From the NCBI RefSeq assembly GCF_023228165.1, contig NZ_JALOBS010000031.1, forward strand, positions 1-62,439: a stretch of 62,439 bases of DNA, given 5' to 3'. This DNA comes from Methylomonas sp. Its GTDB lineage: Bacteria > Pseudomonadota > Gammaproteobacteria > Methylococcales > Methylomonadaceae. Shown here piece after piece: positions 34,354 through 42,908 of the stretch. The stretch's first letter is position 1. Each line of letters begins with the position of its first letter. The notes under the pieces are model-generated. The model saw only the letters and a list, made by a program, of their open reading frames with translations, was not told the origin of the DNA and ran no database searches. A program made the position numbers and the translations under genes.

Positions 34354-35334
34354 TTAAGCGTTGCCGACGGGAAAAGCCAACACCTGAGTAATTGCGTCGC
34401 AGCCCGAGGCTATCATCAACAACCTGTCTAAACCAATCGCCACACCGCTACACGCCGGCAGGCCTGCTTTTAGCGCAGCTAGAAACAGCTGATCTTTTGC
34501 CACGGCCGGCAAGCCATGCTGCTGGCGATGCGCTATTTCCCGGTCAAAACGGCTTTCCTGCTCATCGGCATCACACAGTTCAAAGAAGCCGTTACCTAAT
34601 TCCAACCCATTGATAAACACCTCAAATCGCTCCGCCACACGGGTATCCTCGGGGAGCAAACGAGCTAAAGAAGATTGTATGGCCGGATAGCCGTGCACCA
34701 AACAAAGGGTGTCTCCCGGCAAGCTATTTTGCACACAATGGCTAAACAAAAAATCCAACCACAAGGCATGATCCTCGCCGCATATCATATCGGCCTCCGG
34801 GTGATCGCGACTAACGGCATATTGCCGGTAAGCCTGCCTGTTGAACGCCAGTGCGTCCAAACCGGTGTGTTGCTTGAATAGCTGTTGATAACTAATCCGC
34901 AGCACCGCCAAGTGCGGCAACCCAGCCCTTAATAGGCCGAGCAACAATTCGGCGACTTCGTCCATCAGTTGTTGCAACGTGAAGTCAAGCCGATACCACT
35001 CCAATAGGGTAAATTCCGGATTGTGAAAGCGCCCTGCCTCGCCATTGCGAAAGGCTTTGCAGATTTGGTAAATGCTACCGCTGCCGGCCGCCAACAAGCG
35101 TTTCATGGCAAATTCGGGCGACGTTTGCAGAAACAAGGTCTGTGTATGGGGAACCTGATGAAACTGGCTGGAAAAAAAATTTAGATTAGGATCGGTGCCC
35201 GTAGCGCGACATAACAGCGGCGTTTCCACTTCCAGCACTTCGCGACAGGCAAAAAACTGGCGGATGGCGGCCAGCAACCGCGCTCGCTGCCGCAATTGCC
35301 GGATATCCGCCGCCGGTTGCCAGCTCGCCCGCAC
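34354..35334 (-). CDS. epmA: EF-P beta-lysine ligase
   Basis: The 326-residue protein is a class II lysyl-tRNA synthetase paralogue without the anticodon-binding domain (EpmA/PoxA/GenX). It attaches beta-lysine to the conserved lysine of EF-P. Motif 2 (FRNGEAGRFHNPEFTLLEWY near residue 100) and motif 3 (GVAIGLDRLLM near 300) are intact. The GTG start overlaps the efp stop codon in TAGTG, so it is translationally coupled to efp. Its partner enzyme gene epmB is divergent from efp, making a compact EF-P modification locus. Confidence 0.95.
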   Translation of the reverse strand: MRASWQPAADIRQLRQRARLLAAIRQFFACREVLEVETPLLCRATGTDPNLNFFSSQFHQVPHTQTLFLQTSPEFAMKRLLAAGSGSIYQICKAFRNGEAGRFHNPEFTLLEWYRLDFTLQQLMDEVAELLLGLLRAGLPHLAVLRISYQQLFKQHTGLDALAFNRQAYRQYAVSRDHPEADMICGEDHALWLDFLFSHCVQNSLPGDTLCLVHGYPAIQSSLARLLPEDTRVAERFEVFINGLELGNGFFELCDADEQESRFDREIAHRQQHGLPAVAKDQLFLAALKAGLPACSGVAIGLDRLLMIASGCDAITQVLAFPVGNA

Positions 35335-35903
35335 TATTCTTTAACGCGGGATACGTACTCGCCGGTACGGGTATCGACACGGATCATCTCGCCGATTTGC
35401 ACAAATAGCGGTACACGCACCACAGCACCCGACTCCAATGTCGCGGGTTTACCGCCGCCGCCCGAGGTGTCGCCTTTCAAGCCCGGATCGGTTTCGGTGA
35501 TGGTTAATTCAACGAAGTTGGGTGGCGTCACCGACAGTGGAGAATCGTTCCACAACGTCATGGTGCAAATATCCTGCTCTTTCAGCCATTTAACGGCATC
35601 GGAGACTGCATTTTTATCGGCTTGATATTGTTCATAGGTATCCGGCACCATAAAATGCCAGAACTCACCATCGCCATACAGATATTGCATTTCCACGTCA
35701 ACGACATCGGCACTCTCCACCGTATCGCCGGATTTAAAAGTCCGTTCTATTACGCGGCCGGTTTTTAGGTTACGGATTTTGACCCGGTTAAAAGCTTGGC
35801 CTTTGCCGGGCTTGACGAACTCGTTCTCGATAATCGAACAAGGATCGTTATCCAGCATAATTTTTAAACCGCCTTTAAACTCGTTGGTGCTATAAGTCGC
35901 CAT
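35334..35903 (-). CDS. efp: Elongation factor P
   Basis: The 189-residue factor relieves ribosome stalling at polyproline. KOW-like N-domain and two OB domains are present. The lysine modified by EpmA lies in VKPGKGQAF near residue 34. Start ATG at 35903 (MATYSTNEF) is chosen because GAGGAAA directly precedes it; the frame is open a little further upstream but without an SD. It is co-transcribed with epmA and divergent from epmB across 220 bases. Confidence 0.97.
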   Translation of the reverse strand: MATYSTNEFKGGLKIMLDNDPCSIIENEFVKPGKGQAFNRVKIRNLKTGRVIERTFKSGDTVESADVVDVEMQYLYGDGEFWHFMVPDTYEQYQADKNAVSDAVKWLKEQDICTMTLWNDSPLSVTPPNFVELTITETDPGLKGDTSGGGGKPATLESGAVVRVPLFVQIGEMIRVDTRTGEYVSRVKE

Positions 35904-36123
35904 TTTTTCCTCGTGAAACAAAAATAAGTCGGACGATTATAATGGATAAGGCAAGTCTCAAGAACAAATATAGCCCGATAGAGCGGGATTTTTGTTCAAC
36001 CTCGACATGCGAGAATAGGCGCAAAGCTCACGCGGGTTCTGTTTGTATGCCCTTGGTAAATGAGCAATAAATCTGCTGATCGACGCAACTGCCTTGTTAT
36101 TTTTTTCAAAAACCGGAGCCGCA

Positions 36124-37110
36124 TTGAATACCCTTCCCACACTCTGGCAACGCCAACTTGCCGAGGCTTTTTCCAGCGTCGAGGATTTATGTCGACACCT
36201 TCAACTCGCCCCCGCCAGCTTGCCCTTATTACCGCACTGCAAAGAATTTCCGTTGCGCGTACCGCGCGGGTTTGCCGATTGCATGATAAAGGGCGACCCG
36301 AACGACCCGCTATTAAGACAGGTGCTGCCCCTACAAGATGAGTTGGAACATTACCCAGGATACAGCCTTGACCCGGTAGGCGATTTAAGCGCCATGGCCG
36401 AAACAGGTGTCATACACAAATATCAGGGACGGGTGCTATTAATTTGCACCGGTGCTTGTGCAATCAATTGCCGCTACTGTTTCCGCCGACATTTTCCCTA
36501 TGCCGACCAACAGCTCTCCAGGCAAAAATTGCAACAGGCCTTGGCTTATATCGCCGCCCGCCCGGAAATCAAAGAAGTAATACTGAGTGGCGGCGACCCA
36601 TTACTGCTTAAAGACGATAAGCTTGCAACGTTGCTGGAAGCCGTTGCAGATATCCCCCATATTCAGCGCATCCGGATTCATAGCCGCATTCCGGTCGTGT
36701 TACCGGCCCGGGTTACCCTCGAGTTGCTGGAAACCCTAGCCAAGTTGCGACAACAGATCGTGCTGGTACTACACGCCAATCATGCCAACGAATTAAGCGC
36801 GGAGGTAGCCAGCGCCTGTCGAAACCTGAAGCAACATCGGGTCACATTACTGAATCAAAGCGTATTACTAAAAGGCATTAACGACGACAGCCTAACCTTG
36901 CGGCAATTGAATGAAAAATTGTTCAGCTTGGGCGTTTTGCCGTATTACCTGCATTGCCTGGATCGCGCCAAAGGCGTAGGCCATTTTGAAGTGCCTGAAC
37001 AGCAAGCGCTGGCATTAATGCAAAGCCTGCAGGAACAGTTACCCGGCTATCTAGTGCCCAGACTGGTCAAAGAACAGGCCGGAGCTGCCCATAAAATTCG
37101 TTTGGCTTAA
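36124..37110 (+). CDS. epmB: EF-P beta-lysylation protein, lysine 2,3-aminomutase-like
   Basis: About 328 residues. A radical SAM/PLP enzyme that converts alpha-lysine to beta-lysine for EF-P modification. The iron-sulfur cluster cysteines are in CAINCRYCFRRHFPY near residue 120, followed by LSGGDPLL. The start is probably TTG at 36124, since GGAG lies six bases upstream and the N-terminus (NTLPTLWQRQLAEAF) aligns with known EpmB. A TTG at 36094 in the same frame has no SD. It is divergent from efp-epmA. No epmC was recognised in the window. Confidence 0.94.
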   Translation: MNTLPTLWQRQLAEAFSSVEDLCRHLQLAPASLPLLPHCKEFPLRVPRGFADCMIKGDPNDPLLRQVLPLQDELEHYPGYSLDPVGDLSAMAETGVIHKYQGRVLLICTGACAINCRYCFRRHFPYADQQLSRQKLQQALAYIAARPEIKEVILSGGDPLLLKDDKLATLLEAVADIPHIQRIRIHSRIPVVLPARVTLELLETLAKLRQQIVLVLHANHANELSAEVASACRNLKQHRVTLLNQSVLLKGINDDSLTLRQLNEKLFSLGVLPYYLHCLDRAKGVGHFEVPEQQALALMQSLQEQLPGYLVPRLVKEQAGAAHKIRLA

Positions 37111-37184
37111 CAATGACATTTAAAGGCGGATTGTTCTGTCGCCGGCAGAAAGGTAACATTGGCTAGGGATTTCAAACCAGGAAA

Positions 37185-40100
37185 ATGATGACGCCAGAAT
37201 ACGCGCCGCGCCGCGCCGCTCGCCCAACTTTACCGTTAATTACCGCGGCGATTCTGTTTGCCGCGGCAATGAGTGTTAGCGCTTTCCAGTATTTTATCGG
37301 CATACCCCCTGTTATTTGGCTGCAACTTACCCTTTCGGCAATAGGATTCATTTGTCTTATCTGGGGGATAATCGGTTTTTTCCGCCAGACTGCCGCGCCA
37401 AATCTCCAAACCGGTATTTGCTTTTCCCGCTTACCGCAACCGGCCTTGGTGGTTGACCGGCAAGGTATCATTCGCGACGCCAATCATGCGGCCGCCCAAT
37501 TACTCGACAAGACGCCCGCCAGCCTTATTAATCAACCAGTACATGATTTATTTCACCCCCCGCAATGCTCCGGACAAGACTGCCAGCTCTGCCAGCACAT
37601 AGCCGCTGGCCAGGAATTGGCCGCCACCGATTTTGCCTTCCCTTTGCAGCGTTGGCAGCAAATTTCCCTAAGCGGCCTACCTGCCGGCGCTCCGGATCAA
37701 TTACTGCAATTGCATATTGATATCACGGCCCGCAAAAAAACCGAGCAACAACTGGCCTTGGTTATCGACGGTGCGGGACTGGGTTTTTGGGACTGGGAAT
37801 ATGTCACCGGCAAACACGAGGTTAATCAACGTTGGCTGGACATACTGGGTTTACAACAAGATGAACTGGATCACCATATTCACGACTGGGAGCATAGACT
37901 TCATCCCGAGGATCAAAACCGGGTTCGGCAGATGCTTTTGGCGCACATAGCCTCGGGATCACCCTATGTGGTTGAGTTTCGCATGCGGCACAAAGACGGC
38001 CATTGGGTATGGATACAAGGTTCGGGATCGGTCGTGGAACAAGATCCTGTCACGGGTCAACCCACCCGCTTATGCGGCACGCACCAAAACATCACCGCCC
38101 GCAAACAATTCGAACAAAACCTGCAAGCCGCTTATCAGGTGATTAGCCAAAGCCCTTCCGTGGTTTTGAAATGGCGTTGTAGCGAAGGATTACCCATCGA
38201 ATTTGCCACTGACAATGTCATGCAATTATTGGATTGTACCGACGTGCGTCTGGTGGCCGACAAAGTGCCCTATCTGAGTTTGGTCCATCCGGATGATGCA
38301 GCTGCATTCCGCGCGGAAATTGAAAACTGCCGTAACAATCCAGAATGTTCGGATATTGTTCATCAGCCTTATCGCATCATTACCAGTGCCGGCGCCGTTA
38401 AATGGGTACAAGACCATAAAGTCATCAGCCGCGATGATCATGGGCAAGTCATCGGTTACCAAGGTTTGGTGACGGATATCACTCGCCAACGCCAGCAAAA
38501 CAGTGCTATCCGCAACATTATCTCCGGCTCCCTGGAGAACTCTACTGACGCCATATTAGATAATTTCTCCCTGTTGGCCGCGGAGACATTGGCGGCCGAT
38601 TACACCTTAATCGGAGAAATGACTACCGACGGTATCTGCAAAACCTTGTCATTTTGTGCCTTGAATAAATCCGACCGCCCCATTCCATACGTCATGCACG
38701 CCAGCGTTTGCGCACATCTGTCGGCGGGCGCGATCTGCAACTATAAACAGGAGGTTTACCGCTATTTCTCGGAGGACAAATGGCTGGTCAACCACGGCAT
38801 CCAGGGCTTTATAGGCATACCGTTACAAAACGATCGCCACCGGGTTTGCGGATATGTGGTGGCCCTTTATCGCCATCCCATTCCCGACCTGCAATTTGCC
38901 GAAGACATACTGAAATTGTTTGCCGCCCAAATCACCTCCGAACTGGATCGCAGCCAAGCCATCCGGGCGCTGGAAATTCAAAAACAACGCTTGGTCGACG
39001 CACAAAATATTTCCCATATAGGCGATTGGCAATGGCATTGGTCAGACAACCACTTTAGTTGGTCCGAGGAAATGTATCGTATTACCGGCACTCACAGGAG
39101 CAGCTTCATTCCGTCTTTTGCCAGCTTTCTGACCCAATTAGTGCACCCCGACGATAGAAATATTTTCAAAACCGCGCTCCAAAATACCCACAATAATGAC
39201 ATCGTCGATTTCAAGCACCGCATCGTGTTAAATAATGGCGAAATCCGCCATGTTCATCAACGCGGCAAAGTGATTCGTGACGATCGGCATCGCGCCAACG
39301 GTATTCAGGGCACGATGCAGGACATCACCGAACGCCTTAAAACCGAACAAAGCCTGTTGGAAGCCAAGCAGGAAGCCGAGAAAGCCACTCAAGTAAAATC
39401 CGAATTTCTCGCCAACATGAGTCATGAGATTCGCACCCCGATGAACGCCATCGTCGGATTGGTAGAACTGTGTTTGAACAGCGATATCACCTCCAAACAA
39501 CGCGATTATCTGGAGCGCGTCGAAACCGCGGCTCACGGCTTGACCAACTTGATAAACGATATTCTGGATTTTTCAAAAATGGAATCCGGCAAACTGCACC
39601 TTGAAGCGGCACCTTTCATTCTGGAAGAGATGCTGGACCAAGTTTTTTCAACCATGGCTGATTTATGCCGCCGCAAGCAGCTCAAGTTGATCAGGCCTCG
39701 GATCGACCAGCACCATCATGCCGTGGTAGGCGATCCGCAACGTTTACGACAAGTGTTGATCAATTTGATTGGGAATGCCATCAAATTCACCGAACGCGGG
39801 CAAATTGAAGTCTCATTCACAGAACTCCAACGTACAAACGAACATACTACCTTTGAATTTGGCATCACCGACACCGGTATCGGCATGACTGAACAGCAAC
39901 AAACACGATTATTCAAGGCCTTCAGCCAGGGCGACAGCAGCGTGACTCGCACATACGGAGGCACCGGTTTGGGTTTGGTGATTAGTAAACAATTGGTGGA
40001 ACAAATGGGCGGCTCGATAAGCGTCAAGAGCCGGGAGCATGTAGGTTCCTGCTTTAGTTTTACGGTCACCTTGGGCTTAACGGACATTGAGTTATTACGC

Positions 40101-40235
40101 CAACCACGCCAGCGCCCCGATATCGATACTCGCCAGTTACAGCGGATTCGTGGCGCCCGAATCCTATTGGTCGAAGACAACGAAGTCAATCGCATTGTCG
40201 CCATCGAATTATTGACTCAGCCCATTTGCAGGTAG
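37185..40235 (+). CDS. Hybrid sensor histidine kinase, frameshifted in receiver
   Basis: The 1016-residue frame has two membrane helices (about 12-68), a PAS domain (about 80-180), two PAS/PAC units (about 180-310 and 315-440), a GAF-like domain (about 445-595), a further PAS (about 605-715), HisKA (His in NMSHEIRTPMNAIVG near 747) and HATPase (NLIGNAIKF, GIGMTE, GGTGLGLVI). A receiver begins with RILLVEDNEVNR, but the frame ends in a stop after AIELLTQ. The rest of the receiver and an HPt domain continue in the next frame (40226-41173). One missing base near 40215-40221 explains the split. If real, the product is a kinase without its receiver Asp; if a sequence error, the gene is 37185-41173 and intact. 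Confidence 0.85.
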   Translation: MMTPEYAPRRAARPTLPLITAAILFAAAMSVSAFQYFIGIPPVIWLQLTLSAIGFICLIWGIIGFFRQTAAPNLQTGICFSRLPQPALVVDRQGIIRDANHAAAQLLDKTPASLINQPVHDLFHPPQCSGQDCQLCQHIAAGQELAATDFAFPLQRWQQISLSGLPAGAPDQLLQLHIDITARKKTEQQLALVIDGAGLGFWDWEYVTGKHEVNQRWLDILGLQQDELDHHIHDWEHRLHPEDQNRVRQMLLAHIASGSPYVVEFRMRHKDGHWVWIQGSGSVVEQDPVTGQPTRLCGTHQNITARKQFEQNLQAAYQVISQSPSVVLKWRCSEGLPIEFATDNVMQLLDCTDVRLVADKVPYLSLVHPDDAAAFRAEIENCRNNPECSDIVHQPYRIITSAGAVKWVQDHKVISRDDHGQVIGYQGLVTDITRQRQQNSAIRNIISGSLENSTDAILDNFSLLAAETLAADYTLIGEMTTDGICKTLSFCALNKSDRPIPYVMHASVCAHLSAGAICNYKQEVYRYFSEDKWLVNHGIQGFIGIPLQNDRHRVCGYVVALYRHPIPDLQFAEDILKLFAAQITSELDRSQAIRALEIQKQRLVDAQNISHIGDWQWHWSDNHFSWSEEMYRITGTHRSSFIPSFASFLTQLVHPDDRNIFKTALQNTHNNDIVDFKHRIVLNNGEIRHVHQRGKVIRDDRHRANGIQGTMQDITERLKTEQSLLEAKQEAEKATQVKSEFLANMSHEIRTPMNAIVGLVELCLNSDITSKQRDYLERVETAAHGLTNLINDILDFSKMESGKLHLEAAPFILEEMLDQVFSTMADLCRRKQLKLIRPRIDQHHHAVVGDPQRLRQVLINLIGNAIKFTERGQIEVSFTELQRTNEHTTFEFGITDTGIGMTEQQQTRLFKAFSQGDSSVTRTYGGTGLGLVISKQLVEQMGGSISVKSREHVGSCFSFTVTLGLTDIELLRQPRQRPDIDTRQLQRIRGARILLVEDNEVNRIVAIELLTQPICR

Positions 40236-41173
40236 ATACCGCTGAAAACGGTGAAATCGCCCTGTTGAAGCTCAAACAAACTCAATATGACTGCGTTTTG
40301 ATGGATGTGCAGATGCCGGTAATGGATGGGTATGAAACCACCCGGAATCTTCGCAAACAAGCCGATTGCGCGAAATTACCGGTCATCGCCATGACCGCCA
40401 ACGTCATGAATGTCGATCGCGATAAATGTCTGAAAGCCGGCATGGATGACTTTATCGGCAAACCAATTCTGCCGGGAACCTTATACGCTGTTTTAACCAA
40501 GTGGATAAAACCCAAACAGAGTGACGAGGTCCACGCCACGGACTCCCTCGCCACTAGCGAGGACATTCCTTTCCTGTACGGCATAGACAGTCAATTAGGT
40601 CTACAACATACAGCGGGCGACAAAGTCGTTTATCGGAAAATTTTACAAAAATTCGCGGAAAACCATGCTAATAGCATGACCGAGATATCACTGGCTCTGA
40701 CAGCAAAAAACACCCCCACTGCCAGGCAATTTGTCCACACACTCAAAGGCCTAGCCGGCTCCTTGGGCGCCACCTCATTACAAGGACATTTACAAAGGTT
40801 AGAGGAATCACTTGCAGAGCAGGGCGCTAACATTCAGAATACAGCTGCCGTGAGTAAACTTATTAGCATGGCCACTCAAGAACTTAACCGCATTATCAAT
40901 AGCATACAAAGCACTATCCCCACTCTTGAGCCGGACTTTAAACAGAACCAGGGATTTTCAAAGCTCGAAACCCAACATCAGTTACGTATTTTGCTTAATA
41001 AATTGCAAAACTTTGATTCGGATGCCGATCAACAATTGGATTTCATTTGGTCCGGTATTAAAGATCAATCGCTCATTGGCGCATTGGCATCAATCCGCAA
41101 ACAAATAGCCCAATATCAATTTGATAAAGCCGCTTTAGCAGTAAAAACCCTCATAGATTTCCCGGAACGATAG
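40226..41173 (+). CDS. Receiver remainder plus HPt of the frameshifted hybrid kinase
   Basis: This 315-residue frame carries the C-terminal part of a receiver (phosphorylation Asp in CVLMDVQMPVMDG; Thr/Lys side in IAMTAN and FIGKPILPG), an HPt domain with His in VHTLKGLAG near residue 173, and a C-terminal helical tail. It lacks its own receiver start, which is encoded in the -1 frame upstream, and its nominal TTG start lies inside the preceding gene. It is therefore the 3' half of the hybrid kinase rather than an independent gene. The REC-GGDEF gene follows after 2 bases, parallel to the kinase/cyclase pair at 12144-16090. Confidence 0.8.
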   Translation: MQVDTAENGEIALLKLKQTQYDCVLMDVQMPVMDGYETTRNLRKQADCAKLPVIAMTANVMNVDRDKCLKAGMDDFIGKPILPGTLYAVLTKWIKPKQSDEVHATDSLATSEDIPFLYGIDSQLGLQHTAGDKVVYRKILQKFAENHANSMTEISLALTAKNTPTARQFVHTLKGLAGSLGATSLQGHLQRLEESLAEQGANIQNTAAVSKLISMATQELNRIINSIQSTIPTLEPDFKQNQGFSKLETQHQLRILLNKLQNFDSDADQQLDFIWSGIKDQSLIGALASIRKQIAQYQFDKAALAVKTLIDFPER

Positions 41174-41175
41174 GT

Positions 41176-42123
41176 ATGGAAAATAAATCCGATCACACCA
41201 TTCTCGCAGTCGACGATAGCCCGGAAAATCTCGATCTGATTAAAAATATCCTCGAGCCACACTACTCGGTAAAAGTGGCGCCGAGCGGCCAACTGGCTTT
41301 GCGTATCGCGCGCAGCCAAAAGCCTGACTTGATTTTGCTGGATATCATTCTGGACGATATTAACGGCTACGACATATGCCACCAACTGAAATCGGACGAC
41401 GGCACGCGTAATATCCCGGTAATTTTTCTAACCGCCAAACGCTCCGAAGCCGACGAGGTTGAGGGATTTAAAATTGGCGGCTGCGATTACATCACCAAAC
41501 CCTTTTCGCCGGCCATTGTGCTGGCACGCGTCAGAACCCAAATACAATTAAAAGCCAAAACCGATCTGTTGGAAAAATTGGCCTCGCTGGATGGCTTAAC
41601 CGAAATCCCGAATCGGCGTGCTTTCGACTCGGCGCTGGAGAGACAATTCAATCAGGCCAAACGCATCGCCAGCCCGCTTTCGCTGATAATCTTCGATATT
41701 GATAACTTCAAAATGTTTAACGATCAATACGGCCATCCGGTGGGAGATGAATGCTTAAGAAAGGTGGCACATGCCTTTGTCACTCATACTCAGCGCACTG
41801 AAGACTTAGTTGCGCGACTGGGCGGCGAGGAATTTGCCGTTCTGTTGCCGAACACCGATAACATGGGTGCCGTCATGCGTGCCGAGCAATACCGGCTTGC
41901 CGTGGAAAATCTGAAGATCCACCACGCCCACGACAGCGAATTCCCGTATGTGACCGTTTCCGTCGGGGTTAGTACTATCATTGCCAACACCACCGATCAT
42001 TTTAGCGGTTTGATGCAAGCAGCCGATGACGCATTGTATCGCGCCAAAAAACAGGGCCGGAACCGGGTGTGCTGCGAAAATTTATCGCCTCAATCCCTCT
42101 CAACAACCATTAGCACTCCTTAA
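41176..42123 (+). CDS. Response regulator diguanylate cyclase (REC-GGDEF)
   Basis: The 315-residue protein has a receiver (Asp in LILLDIILDDINGYD near residue 56) and a GGDEF domain (about 140-300). GGEEF is preceded by RTED, an RxxD inhibitory site. The domain order and length match the protein at 15170-16090, and both follow a hybrid kinase that ends in HPt. It should receive phosphate from the frameshifted kinase's HPt. It starts three bases after that frame's stop, so it is in the same operon. Confidence 0.95.
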   Translation: MENKSDHTILAVDDSPENLDLIKNILEPHYSVKVAPSGQLALRIARSQKPDLILLDIILDDINGYDICHQLKSDDGTRNIPVIFLTAKRSEADEVEGFKIGGCDYITKPFSPAIVLARVRTQIQLKAKTDLLEKLASLDGLTEIPNRRAFDSALERQFNQAKRIASPLSLIIFDIDNFKMFNDQYGHPVGDECLRKVAHAFVTHTQRTEDLVARLGGEEFAVLLPNTDNMGAVMRAEQYRLAVENLKIHHAHDSEFPYVTVSVGVSTIIANTTDHFSGLMQAADDALYRAKKQGRNRVCCENLSPQSLSTTISTP

Positions 42124-42125
42124 GG

Positions 42126-42145
42126 CGATTATCCGTTTATAATCG
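42126..42145. promoter_or_regulatory. Inverted repeat with TATAAT before SafE-like gene
   Basis: CGATTAT (42126-42132) and ATAATCG (42139-42145) form a perfect 7-bp inverted repeat around CCGTTT, within the 60-base gap before the next gene. TATAAT at 42138-42143 is a perfect -10 hexamer, but no good -35 box lies 17 bases upstream. It may be a weak or activator-dependent promoter, or a 3' hairpin of the cyclase mRNA. Confidence 0.35.
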
Positions 42146-42183
42146 GACCCGGCTACCGCCCTTTATTTTGAGTATTTCTGGTT

Positions 42184-42888
42184 ATGCACCTTTATTTAGA
42201 CTTCAATGCCTCCTATCTTGCCGCGTTTTTTATTGGCTTGTTCAGCAGCCTACATTGTATAGGCATGTGCGGCTCAATTATAGGCACGTTAACGTACAGC
42301 CTGAGTCAGGAATTGAGAAACAACAAGCGGATCTTGTTCAGCATCGTTCTCAGCTACAACTTGGGCCGCATTGCCAGTTATGCCATAGCCGGCGCGGTCG
42401 TCGGCTTTCTCAGCCTGCCCTTCACGGAGGGCCAAGCTCACCGTATTTTACAACTGGCATCGGGCGCCATTATGGCCAGCGCCGGCCTTTATATCGGCGG
42501 CTGGTTTCCTCGTTTCGCTTATATCGAAAAAATAGGCTCGCGCTTCTGGAAACTGATAGAACCCTTTGGGCGTAAGTTAATCCCGGTTAAAACCCGCACC
42601 CAGGCCATTCTATTCGGCATGATCTGGGGCTGGCTGCCGTGCGGCCTGATTTATACCGCACTGGCCTTGGCGGCAACCACCGGTAATGTCGTGCACAGCT
42701 CCATGACCATGCTGTCATTTGGATTGGGTACTTTACCTGCCGTGGTTGGAGTCGGTATAATGACCTCATTATTAGCCAGGCTTTCCAAAGCTAGGCGCTT
42801 CAAGCAAGTAGTGGGCATACTATTTATTATCTTTGCCTTACTAGCCGTATTCCCGTGGCTTAACCCGATGCGTGTTGAACACATCTGA
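42184..42888 (+). CDS. SafE/TauE-UreH-type membrane protein
   Basis: The 234-residue protein has about six membrane helices and belongs to the UreH_2 group of the sulfite exporter TauE/SafE and DsbD-like transmembrane families. The marker FSSLHCIGMCG near residue 20 and a related GWLPCGLIYTAL near residue 147 supply conserved cysteines, which in relatives carry metals or reducing equivalents. Relatives near cytochrome oxidase genes take part in copper handling; here there are no oxidase genes next to it. Substrate unknown. A sigma-54 activator gene follows after 20 bases. Confidence 0.75.
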   Translation: MHLYLDFNASYLAAFFIGLFSSLHCIGMCGSIIGTLTYSLSQELRNNKRILFSIVLSYNLGRIASYAIAGAVVGFLSLPFTEGQAHRILQLASGAIMASAGLYIGGWFPRFAYIEKIGSRFWKLIEPFGRKLIPVKTRTQAILFGMIWGWLPCGLIYTALALAATTGNVVHSSMTMLSFGLGTLPAVVGVGIMTSLLARLSKARRFKQVVGILFIIFALLAVFPWLNPMRVEHI

Positions 42889-42908
42889 CGTTTTGAGAGG
42901 TTTTTACA

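Noticed and set aside
40200..40235. Programmed ribosomal frameshift in the hybrid kinase
   Set aside because: No X-XXY-YYZ slippery sequence or downstream pseudoknot is evident; a one-base deletion or error is simpler.
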